DNA of 64,000 nt from Rhizomys pruinosus. Taxonomy: Eukaryota; Chordata; Mammalia; Rodentia; Spalacidae. The notes beneath the pieces were generated by a model that searched no databases, had not been told where the DNA came from, and was given only the letters and a program-made list of their open reading frames with translations. Each line of letters begins with the position of its first letter. Within the stretch, counting starts at the first letter, position 1. Where the stretch lies: the NCBI GenBank assembly GCA_009823505.1, contig VZQC01008065.1, positions 2,726,741 to 2,790,740 on the forward strand, in the 5' to 3' direction. Positions 24,562-34,252 of the stretch are shown piece after piece. Made by a program: the position numbers and the translations under genes.

Positions 24562-25000
24562 TGTGATGGTTAATCCTGGTGTCAACTTGACTGGACTTAA
24601 GGAACAAATAAGAGAAAAAAGGGTCTTCTATTGGACCACCTCAACCCGGATGCCACCCCAAATGTGGGTGTTACCTTCTGCAGCAGGTATTATAAAAGCA
24701 GGCAGTGGGAGCTGGTCCTTTTATTCTCCTGGGGCTTGCTTCTCTCATCTGGTGAGTTTGTCTTGCTGCTGTGATCAACCTTTCGGATCCCAGCTTGTAC
24801 TGAGACCGCAGATCTCCGGAATCCATTGGGCCTTCACACTAGACTGGGACTACTGAGAATCCAGCCTTGCAGACTGACAGTTCCTAGATTCCGCCTCTCC
24901 AGAGTCGCACTACTGTTGGACTCGTCACTGAGCAAATCAATAAATTGTATATAGTTATTCATCCTGTTGTTCTGTTTCTTTAGAGAACCTGACTAATACA
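24562..25000 (+). repeat. ERV-L 3' LTR
   Basis: A 439-bp partner of the LTR at 11779-12241, same orientation, from TGTGATGGTTAATCCTGG to GAGAACCTGACTAATACA. It is preceded by purine-rich AGAGTGGGTGGACT, a plausible polypurine tract. Compared with the 5' copy it lacks many single bases, mostly inside short runs (CCC to CC, GG to G), and has fewer substitutions. Confidence 0.9.
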
Positions 25001-25121
25001 AAATATACTATATGTACACCATATCATGTAGTGAACATGGTTAATTTTATAAAAGTCCTTGTACATAAATAATGCATTTTCCCGTTAATGATACAAATAA
25101 TAAATATTAAAATAAAGCTCT

Positions 25122-25318
25122 TACCGGGTTGGTGTGCACACTTTAATCCTAGCACTTCATCTCGGGAGGCAGAGGCAGGTGGATCTTTGTGGAAAGTCAA
25201 GGCCAGCCTGGTCTAACAGTTCAAGGCCAGCCTGGTCTACAGAGTGAGTTCCAGGACAGCTGGGGCTACAGGGAGACCCTGTCTCGAAAAGACAAAAAAA
25301 AAAAAAAAAAAAAAAAAG
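25122..25318 (+). mobile_element. B1 SINE with internal duplication and TSD
   Basis: B1 with the phrase AAGGCCAGCCTGGTCT present twice in tandem (near 25198 and 25224), followed by the usual GTTCCAGGACAGCTGGGGCTA and CCCTGTCTCGAAAA and an A-rich tail of more than 20 bases. The flanking duplication TAAAGCTCT lies at 25113-25121 and 25319-25327. Confidence 0.9.
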
Positions 25319-25809
25319 TAAAGCTCTAGGAATTTTAGAAATAAGCAACTTAAGCAGTATAAATGTCCAAAGGCTTGTTCTCTTCCACCCCAAAATACAA
25401 ACTGTAAAATACAAAGACAGCAATAATGCATGTAGGAGAATTTAACACCAAACCAACCCACAAGACGGAAAGCAGAAGAAAGCCATGTTCTCGGTATAGT
25501 TTGCAGCTATTTGGAAGAAAACTTCTCTTAAGGATAGACCAGCTTCTGCAACAAATATCCCCAATTTCAATGTCTCCTCTGAAAGGATTCCTTTTCATCT
25601 TGATACATGGTGGTGGCACAGTCTGGAGGAGAGTTGTTTTGAACAAGGTGCTTTCTTGAGCTCATCTGGGAACTTTCCATCCCACCACCCCTTGGAGTCT
25701 CAGAGGCCCGAATGTAGCCAATGCATGTAGTGACTGGTGAGGTCAAACCACTGTTGAGAATTATGCAGGAAGTTTTAAGGCCAGAGCTGAAGGACACATT
25801 CTTCTCCCC

Positions 25810-26165
25810 AAGGCAGGAGAGTAAAGCAGAGTGCAGTCCAGAAGGCCTTATGGTAGCTACAAAATAAGGCTGTGAGAAAAATCCATAAAGAAAAGGACCA
25901 AAACCCCCAGCCAAGGCAATGTGTAATAGACAAAGCATTCAGTAGAAAGCATTCCCCATGCAAATGACCCATAAAAACACCAATCCTTTATCCCCCTCCT
26001 CCCCATGAGCACCATTGACCTTTGAGCTTCTACACTTTCCTCTTCCCTTGGAAGTGAATTCTTCCTTAATAAATTCTCTCTTTGTTTACCCCTGTTTACA
26101 TGTGTCTATCCAATTCTTTGTTCTGAAACATTAACCTGGAAATCCTGATGGGTGTCCATTGAATC
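25810..26165 (+). repeat. LTR-like repeat, copy A
   Basis: It matches 31458-31850 in the same orientation over most of its length: TCCAGAAGGCC, GTGAGAAAAA, GTAATAGACAAAGCA, TTTGAGCTTCTA, and CCAATTCTTTGTTCT. An AATAAA at 26079 sits where an LTR poly(A) signal would be. I cannot define TG...CA ends, so the LTR assignment is an inference. Confidence 0.55.
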
Positions 26166-27186
26166 TCATTTTCTCCCAGTATCAGTTGGAAAGCCAGTCA
26201 GGAGGTAAAAATCTATGCTTCTCATTTCTTAAAAATGTCTATATACTCCAGAGGTAACTAAGGGAGATGTTCCAATTGCAGACATAAGCCCAGCAAACTC
26301 TTTTGACAAGATAAGCTCTGAGGTTAGAAATTAGCCACCACCAGAGGAAGACACTGTTCATGCATCAGGGCATACTACAGCCATGCACCGACTGCTTCCC
26401 AGAGCTCTGCAGTGAAGGTGGGTCAGCCTGTGAAGCCTTTCCTTCCTCTCCTCCCTGAGGTGAAGAGCCTTTCTCAGCAGCCCCTGCCCTTTCCCTTCCT
26501 TCTTCCTTCCTTATTTCCCTCCTTTTACTTTTACCAAGATCTCTAGTTACAATGAGCTTGATTGGGAGGGGGCTGTGTTGTTGGAGAAAACCAGCAGTAG
26601 ACTAAATATCCACAGAGAAGGCACCCTGAAGACTCATGGGAAGAAATCAGGAATGTTTATTTATACCCGTGAACTTGAATGGGATTTCCTCAAAAAATAA
26701 AATAAAATATAACTTGAGCCCCAAGAAAAGTTCCCCCAGAGTCTCTATATATCTCTCCACATACATTTGTGGGTTTAAGTTAGAGCCTACGTGATTACCA
26801 GCACAGATGCTTACAGGTGCTTAGACCACCAAGGAGAAATTCCTTCTGCAGGCTTGTTTGCAGAGGCAGATATTTAGGGCAGGACCTAAGATATTCTTTA
26901 ACAGAGTTTACCACAGTTACCTCAGGAACAAGGGTAGTTACAAACAGATGTTCTACTAGATAATTGTGTTCATTACTCAAGACAATTTTATCATTTTAGC
27001 TTTGATTCCATTTTGGTAAGCATTCATAAAACCAGTATAAGGTGAATATTATGTCCTAAAGTATAAAATCAGTGATCAAATATTAGACAGTAAAGTGACA
27101 TTAAGTGCATGGATATGATTATATTCCTCTTCAATGCAGATGCTCATCCTTCAGATTAGGGTATAGGTCATAGCAACCCCCTCCCA
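26166..27186. other. Unique sequence, no gene seen
   Basis: No repeat family or coding signal is recognised. A pyrimidine-rich stretch lies near 26490-26530. Confidence 0.5.
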
Positions 27187-27990
27187 GCAAAGTGCAGTGC
27201 CAGGAGACCCAGGAAAGCAGGGATCCCTCCATATGGCACAGTGCCCAGAGACCCAGGAAAGCAGGGATCTCTCCAGATGGCACAGTGCCGGGAGACCCAG
27301 GAAAGCAGGGATCCCTCCAGATGGCACAGTGCTGGGAGACCCAGGAAAGCAGGAATCCCTCCAGATGGCACAGTGCCCGGAGACCCAGGAAAGCACAGAT
27401 TCCCTCCAGATGGCACAGTGCCATCAGACCCAGGAAAGCAGGGATCCCTCCAGATGGCACAGTGCTGGGAGACCCAGTATCAGGGATCTCTCCAGATGGC
27501 ACAGTGCCCAGAGACCCAGGAAAGCAGGGATCCTTCCAGATGGCACAGTGCTGGGAGACCCAAGAAAGCAGGGATCCCTCCAGATGGCACAGTGCCCAGA
27601 GACCCAGGAAAGCACAGATTTCCTCCAGATGGCACAGTGCCAGCAGACCCAGGAAAGCATAGATTCCCTCCAGATGGCACAGTGCCGGGAGACCCAGGAA
27701 AGCAGGGATCCCTCCAGATGGCACAGTGCCCGGAGACCCAGGAAAGCAGGGATCCCTCCAGATGGCACAGTGCCGGGAGACCCAGGAAAGCAGGGATCCC
27801 TCCAGATGGCACAGTGCCGGGAGACCCAGGAAAGCAGGGATCCCTCCAGATGGCACAGTGCCGGGAGACCCAGGAAAGCAGGGATCCCTCCAGATGGCAC
27901 AGTGCCGGGAGACCCAGGAAAGCAGGGATCCCTCCAGATGGCACAGTGCCCAGAGACCCAGAAAAGCAGGGATCCCTCCAGATAGCTCAG
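27187..27990. repeat. 44-bp minisatellite, about 18 units
   Basis: Head-to-tail units of 44 bp, one form being CAGTGCCGGGAGACCCAGGA followed by AAGCAGGGATCCCTCCAGAT and GGCA. Spacing is regular (GTGCC at 27197, 27241, 27285). One unit near 27475 is 2 bp short, and several carry CACAGATT or CATAGATT instead of CAGGGATC. The central-right units (about 27680-27950) are nearly identical, suggesting recent expansion. Because 44 is not a multiple of three and the unit has few stops, it creates 150-260-codon open frames on both strands that are artefacts. Confidence 0.95.
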
Positions 27991-29358
27991 GATGGCTCTA
28001 GGAAATAGGCATAGTGCGTGGCCCCAGGTCCAAAGTATGTCCTGCCAGTAGCTGCCCCTCACTGCCCTCCCTGGACTCCCTACAGCACAGAGCCTTGCTC
28101 ACCCATGCCTGTTCTGGTCCTTCTTCTTGTCCCTCCCTGGAGCACTGCACACTCACTCAGTTCCGGGCTTCCCTCCTGCCACTTTGTGTGGCTGCACTTT
28201 GTTTCATTGCAGTTCTTCACAACCTTCCTGATCACCTTCCTCTTCCTGCTCACAGTTCCTTCCAGAGGTTATGGATTGAGTCTGTCTCTCAGACGGTAAG
28301 ACAGTCCCCTCAACAAAAGTTTTTTTTTGTTGTTGTTGTTGTTTTTAATGGAAGGAAAACTATCCTGCCCATTTGCACTTTAAACCTAGATGGCAATCTG
28401 GAAATAAGACCAGAGTGAGTCAGGTTGCAAAGCCTTTTCTGGGACAAACATAGTAGCTTGGGCCTAGTAGAGGTTAAAAAAATTCAGAGATGCCTCTAGC
28501 AAGATCTTGCATCCCCGTGTTTCAGGACGTGGTACCAAGAGACAACACGCATGATTGGTTCAAGCCCAGCCAAAGGATGAATGAACCCAGAAGGGCTGTG
28601 AGCTCTGAGTGGTGCTTCTAACCCTCTGTATGCTGTGCTCATTTCAGCTACAGGTGATAGTTTGAGGGAAGTGGGTGATCCCCTGCCCCCTTCAAAAGGG
28701 CTTCTTAAGGACTTTGCAGGGGATGAAGGACGTGCCTCCCCAGTTCAGATGACTTCATTTCTTCTCTCTCCCCTTAAGAAATTCAGTTTGCTCAGACTTC
28801 CCAGAATTTATCCTCAAGAATTAGAATAAGTTTGATCCTAAAGGGGAAAAAGCTAATATTTTACAGTGACAGCATCTGCCTCTAATGTGGACTAGATGAT
28901 GGAGATCCTCTTGGTCATTCTTATAACCACAAAGAGAGACAGGACATGGGAGAAAGCTAGATGGCAGACAGATGAGCTATGTGCTCAAAATCCTACTAAT
29001 CATCTTCCTAGAACACAGATCCTTCTGTTGGGAGTTAGCTAAGGGTAGGCAATTAGGGCTAAGGTCAGAAGGAGGGAGGGAAAATCATTTCCACTTAACT
29101 CTGGAAATGTGTCAGAACAAGGCCACACAGGAAAGAATAAGACTACCAGCCTGACAAAGCCATCAGTCAGATAAGGACATCTGTTTTAATTATTTGTATC
29201 TTTGCCAGGACCACATAGGTTTAAGACAGTGTGGGAAGAAAGGATCAAAGGAGAGAAAACCCAAGAACCTTCTTAAAGAACCAGCCTAAAAGTCTCGTGG
29301 TGGTCTACCTGAAAGAAAGGGTGTCTTTAGCTTCTGCTCTTTACTCTCTGCCTCAATA
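27991..29358. other. Unique sequence with a T/(TTG)n patch
   Basis: A short T-rich (TTG)n run lies at 28320-28346. Overlapping ORFs at 28014-28418 (134 codons) and 28018-28299 have no known domain; the first reads through the TTG run. Nothing else is recognised. Confidence 0.45.
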
Positions 29359-29559
29359 ATGGCCTGCTTCCACACCTTCATGATCCTTTACTTCATCCTT
29401 CCCTGGACATTCAATCCTTTGTCTGCCTCTGGGAACAACCCAGACTCCAGGGAAATGGTCCCTCAGCTCACACCTGGTGACACTTCCAAATCAACAGCTC
29501 ATTTCTTGGGATCATATCACCTCAGAAGAGACCTACAGACACAGGATGGTGACAAATAA
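29359..29559 (+). CDS. Candidate small secreted-type ORF
   Basis: A 66-codon ORF from an ATG in an ordinary context. The first about 22 residues (MACFHTFMILYFILPWTFN) form a hydrophobic, signal-peptide-like start, followed by a polar segment rich in Ser, Thr and Gly. The stop overlaps AATAAATAAA, which could serve as a poly(A) signal. There are no cysteine pairs or recognised family motifs and no visible promoter or splice sites. It may be a chance ORF. Confidence 0.12.
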   Translation: MACFHTFMILYFILPWTFNPLSASGNNPDSREMVPQLTPGDTSKSTAHFLGSYHLRRDLQTQDGDK

Positions 29560-31457
29560 ATAAAAGAAGGAAAAGAATAAGAATAAGAAACATATTAATA
29601 GCCAGTGAGATGTGGACTGGCCTCAGTGTACTGCTTATCTTTTAAACAGGGAACAATAGTACTTTAAGTGTGCTTCTTATGGGAGACTTATCAATAATCA
29701 GGTTAGAGTTTGTATATTTGAGGTTTGGGCCTTCTACTTTGATTCTATTAGAATCCATGCCTTTGAAAGTACAGATTTTAGATTAAGGATAGTTTGACAG
29801 TATGTAGAAAACTATCACATCAACAACGTAATAGCTGGCAAAGAAATAGTTCTGAATAAAAGTGCAAAAGGAAGGAATGGGACCCAAGTTAACTTTATGT
29901 TTAGATTTGTGGGGTACAACAACAAAATTAAAGTTGTAATGTCTGAAGGGTTCAGAATAAATCATTGTAGACGTAAAAACAAGTCCAACCGATAGACTCA
30001 GCCCTGGGAACACTGCACCTACCCAGGCAGACAGTAACTCAGAGGAACCCTAGGGTGTGAAAGAAGATGCTGAGGAAATGCTTGACTCAGAAAACCTGGA
30101 CACAGAAAAAGAACTGCACTCCACAGAGTTATAAGAAACAAGGTTGCAGAGGGAAGTCCCTGGAAGGGACAGTGCCCACCCCCCAAGGGAGGACGGACCT
30201 TTAACTCCAGTGACGACTGTCCTTAAAGACTGAAGCTGCTCAGGTTTCCCTCAAGAAACCGCCACACTACTCAAGTGACTACAGATAACCTCAGGCACCC
30301 CAGGTGACTATGCAACACGTAAAAGGCTAATTTGTTCTCAATATTGGTGCATTATTCTTTGCCTTATTCAACAACTTAGGACCTCTTTACAAAATAAACT
30401 TGTATACAAGTGTTGGGGGAAATGCCTCCAAACCAAAGGAATTGTCAGCCCCAGCCTTTGGGATTTCCTTATACATAGCCAAATAACAAAGCCTAACATT
30501 TGGAGTACTCATTTAACACTTAGGGACCATACCTAGATTATTTTTTCAGCTAAAGCTATATATGAAGGTATCTAGAATGCTACAGCAGCTAAAGCAATGC
30601 CGATAAATGAGCCTTGCCAAGGGTGGAAACATTGCTCATATTTGCTGGTGCCTTCTCAGCATGGATAAAGCTATGCCCTACCCAGACTAGACAAACTCAA
30701 GAAGTCATTCTCTAGAATAAATCCTTCTCTCATGGATCTCTATATCCTAAAGAAAGTAAGATGGCAAAGCTGCTATTTAAAGACTTCAAAATTCTCTTCA
30801 AACAACAGAAAAGATCTCCAAACTTCTTACATTACAAAAATGAGATGCATTTCTAAACCTATCTGTAGCTGCAATCTTCCTTTAGGTCTTTGTTTTCTTC
30901 ATTATTTTTGTTCATTTATCACCATTGGTATAAAACATACTCGATGCCTGGAGTCTCACCCCACTCTCCCTTTAATCTGTCCTACCACTGGGCTTCTTGA
31001 AGTTGTTCTTGTGTATTTTGCCACATTCTCAATAGAAAATCATCAGTATTATTCTTCTAACTGACTAAATAACCAAGCACCTGCCCTCTGAGATCAAGCT
31101 CCTTAAGAGTGGCTCTCTCGAGGCAATACATAGTCAAGACCTTCCTGCCCCCTGTGAGCCACTGATTGGCATAATCATATCACTCTTCTTTGGACTTTGT
31201 ACTATTAACCCTCATAAAATGTGTGTCTTCTTGAAAATAGCTGCTTCAGGCTTGTGGTGGATGAATTCTGGCAATTCCTACTGATGGGCATTCAAACCCC
31301 TCCTCTCCAGCGACTGTATAGAACAGGGAGATCTCCATGTTCTCTCTTCAGTAGGGACTCTATCCCTCAATAGCAAGAAGCCATTTTGCAAAAACAAATC
31401 ATCCTTTAGCCATCCCTCAAAATATTTCTGGGACCACAGATCTCAGTGGGGAGTTGA
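29560..31457. other. Unique sequence, no gene seen
   Basis: AT-rich sequence with no recognised repeat. A 110-codon ORF at 30732-31064 lacks motifs and is probably chance. Confidence 0.45.
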
Positions 31458-31850
31458 GTCAGGAGAAGAGGTTGGAGGGTGAAGTCTAGAAGGCCCTAAG
31501 CTAAAGCTTCAACATTAGCATGTGAGAAAAACCTGTCGGCAAAGAAAAAGGTGAGAACTCGACACGTAATAGATAAAGCACAAAGAAAGTCCACACTGTG
31601 CAAATGAGCCAGAGATCTCACAGCATACAGACGACTCCTAAAAGCCCCACACTCCTCTGTGCATCACTGCCATTTGAGCTTCTAAACTGTCTCCCTGCTC
31701 TGGCCCAGTTTCTCCCCTAGAAGTATTTTCTTTCTTAGTAATTTCTCTTGCTTTGATTCCACCTACCCATGTGCCTCAAACCAATTCTTTGTTCTAGGAC
31801 ACAAGAACCTGAAAATTCTGGCAGTGCCTACAAACCCTGACATCCATTGA
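31458..31850 (+). repeat. LTR-like repeat, copy B
   Basis: Partner of 25810-26165, about 5.6 kb downstream in the same orientation and clearly diverged. Shared words include GTAATAGA(T/C)AAAGCA, CATTTGAGCTTCTA and CCAATTCTTTGTTCT. The pair could be two solo LTRs or the two ends of an old element. I see no retroviral genes between them. Confidence 0.55.
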
Positions 31851-32551
31851 TAATCATCCTCACCTTCCCTTGGTCAGAAGTCAATCATAGACTGACAAAA
31901 TCAGGCTTTGAAAAATGATGTCTCAGTATGTAGAAAGGAAACAGTTCAGTGAACACCCAATCACTATCCTTTTGCCCCAGTTAAAAAAATCATAAATTCA
32001 TGGAATACACATGTCCATCTAAGAAAGCCCAAGCATCAAAAATGGCTATCTCAAAGCAGTCTTCAACTGGGATTTATCTACCATGAGCATCATGAATTTT
32101 AGAGAGGCACAGTGACTTTGGACAACTTAAACAATTCAGATTACTAATTTGAGCTGATACTGTTTACTATTTTCAAAAAGAACTGTTGAGACCTCATCTA
32201 TACGCTCAGGCTAAGTTTTATTCCCTACTTCATCTTGTCCCGGTATAAGCAATAGATGCATGTCATGAAGTATCTGTTGTGGAAGCCTCACATTATGGTT
32301 AATCAAAGTATATAAAGCCTCATTAGGACTTGTGTTTCTCCAGCTGCTATGAAGGGTTTGCTATGAAAAACTAGAATATAGCACTGGACTCCCTCTGCAG
32401 TGCTCTCATGGAACTCCCTGGGATGACAATGGGCTTTTCAAGGGAACTGAGCAAATGCAGGCAAAGAAGCCACACGCTGCCCTACTGTCTAATATGGCAT
32501 CAGAACAAAGCAATAGTAACAAAGGAGCATAATAACACTGTTCTTTCCTCA
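31851..32551. other. Unique sequence, no gene seen
   Basis: AT-rich, without recognised repeats or ORFs of note. Confidence 0.5.
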
Positions 32552-32640
32552 AGATAGATGACAGAAGATAGATGATAGATAGATAGATGATAGATAGATA
32601 GATAGATAGATGATAGACGATAGATGATAGATAGATAGAA
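32552..32640. repeat. (GATA)n microsatellite
   Basis: Interrupted GATA/GATAGAT tetranucleotide units over about 89 bases. It produces a spurious Ser-Ile-Tyr-Leu open frame on the minus strand. Confidence 0.95.
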
Positions 32641-32855
32641 GACTGATTGACAGTTAATAAATAGGAATATATATTTATATATGTATATATGTTTATAATA
32701 ATTTGGTCAATCTGGGTAAAATATTTTTGCCTCAAAGGCTTGGGTTATAAGTCTTTAACACTAGTAGTTTCATGTGTTCCCTTACGACAAAGCTGAAATA
32801 AGATCTCTTTAAGCTGTCAGAATGCTATTACCATGTGCTAATTTCTGGTACACTG

Positions 32856-33085
32856 CCAGCAAAGAGTTCAAAGATATAAGGAACATTATTGTAACAAAAC
32901 CCCAGCAAAGAGTTCAAAGATATAAGGAACATTACTGTAACAAAACTCCAGCAAAGAGTTCAAAGATATAAGGAACATTACTGTAACAAAACTCCAGCAA
33001 AGAGTTCAAAGATATAAGGAACATTACTGTAACAAAACTCTAGCAAAGAGTTCAAAGATATAAGGAACATTACTGTAACAAAATT
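32856..33085. repeat. 46-bp tandem repeat, 5 units
   Basis: Five units at an exact 46-bp period (starts 32856, 32902, 32948, 32994, 33040) sharing CAGCAAAGAGTTCAAAGATA and TAAGGAACATTACTGTAACA. Units differ by only one to three bases, so the expansion is recent. Confidence 0.97.
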
Positions 33086-33103
33086 CCATATTTTTCTATA
33101 TCT

Positions 33104-33253
33104 GTTTTTTTTTTTTTTTTGAGACAGAGTCTCCCTGTAGCCCCAGCTGGCCTGGAACTCACTCTGTAGACCAGGCTGGCCTTGAACTCACAGAGATCTG
33201 CCTGCCTCTGCCTCCAGTGCTAGGATTAAAGGCATGTGCCACCACACCCAGCT
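33104..33253 (-). mobile_element. B1 SINE, reverse
   Basis: A T17 tract is followed by GAGACAGAGTCTCCCTGTAG, CCAGGCTGGCCTTGAACTCA and GATTAAAGGCATGTGCCACC. It directly abuts the tandem repeat on its left and a B2 fragment on its right. Confidence 0.93.
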
Positions 33254-33342
33254 TAAAGACACTTCTTAGCTGCCATGTGGATGCTGGGAATCAAACCCCA
33301 GTCCTCTACAAGAGATAACTTCTGAGTCATCTCTCCAGCCTC
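33254..33342 (-). mobile_element. B2 SINE fragment (head half), reverse
   Basis: Only the head-proximal part of a reversed B2 remains: TTAGCTGCCATGTGGATGCT through GTCATCTCTCCAGCC. The tail half is missing where the B1 abuts. Confidence 0.8.
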
Positions 33343-34252
33343 CCATATATGTTTTTTATAATGCTTTTATTGATGTTTTGTGTATTTCAGATATCATTTC
33401 TCAGTTCAGTTTAGACATATTTAACTTCCCCTTTCCCCCCGAACCCCTCCCCCAGATCATGTATTCTGCCATAACTATCCTGCATCTTTCTCTCAGTCTT
33501 TTTTTTTTATGTTTAGGATTTCACATTTTCCTCCTTTAATTTTATATTACTCTAAAATATGCATACATACTTTCCACTCATATGCAGTAATTACAGAGTC
33601 TGAAAGTAAGTGGTGGATCAGATCAATTCGAGAGCCTGTTAAGAGATTTACATTATAACAACATAGTTGCTTTCAGATAAACAGAAATATAAGAATAATG
33701 TTGTTCAGCTTGCCTTTCATCTGGGGATTTGGTGTTAGGATCCATAAATGAAGGAGACCATTTACTGCTTGTTTTTCTGGGACTCTGTTATTTCACTTAG
33801 CATAATGGCTTCCAGTTCCATCCATTTACCTGCAAAGTTCATGATGTCATCTGTCTTTACCACTGCATAGAACTCCATTCTGTAGATGTACCACATTTTT
33901 GTCATCCACTCGTTAGTTGAGGGGCATTTGGGTTGGTTCCAGCTCTTTGCTATTGTGAAGAGAGCTGCAATAAACATGGGTGTGCACATATCTTTGTAGT
34001 AGGATGAGTTATGGCTGGGTCAGGTGGTAGGCTCATTTTGAGTCTTTTAAGCATTCTGTACACTGCTTTCCATAATGGTTGTACAAGTTTACATTCCCAC
34101 CAGCAGTGGATGAGTGTTCCCCTTTCCCTACAACCTCTCTAGCATTTGGAGTCTTTTGTGTTCTTGATCTTAGCCAGTTGTATCTGAGTGATATATCTCA
34201 GAGTGGTTTTAATTTGCATTTCCTTAATTATTAATGATGTTGAACACTTTTT

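Noticed and set aside
11774..25005. Five-base target duplication for the ERV-L provirus
   Set aside because: The flanks read ATAAC and AAATA and do not match, so I do not claim one; sequence errors or recombination could explain this.
27187..27990. CRISPR-like array or repeat-protein genes
   Set aside because: The 44-bp units are contiguous with no unique spacers, in a rodent genome. The long open frames exist on both strands and in several frames because the unit lacks stops.
32406..32735. 109-codon minus-strand ORF
   Set aside because: Its centre is the GATA microsatellite translated as Ser-Ile-Tyr-Leu repeats.
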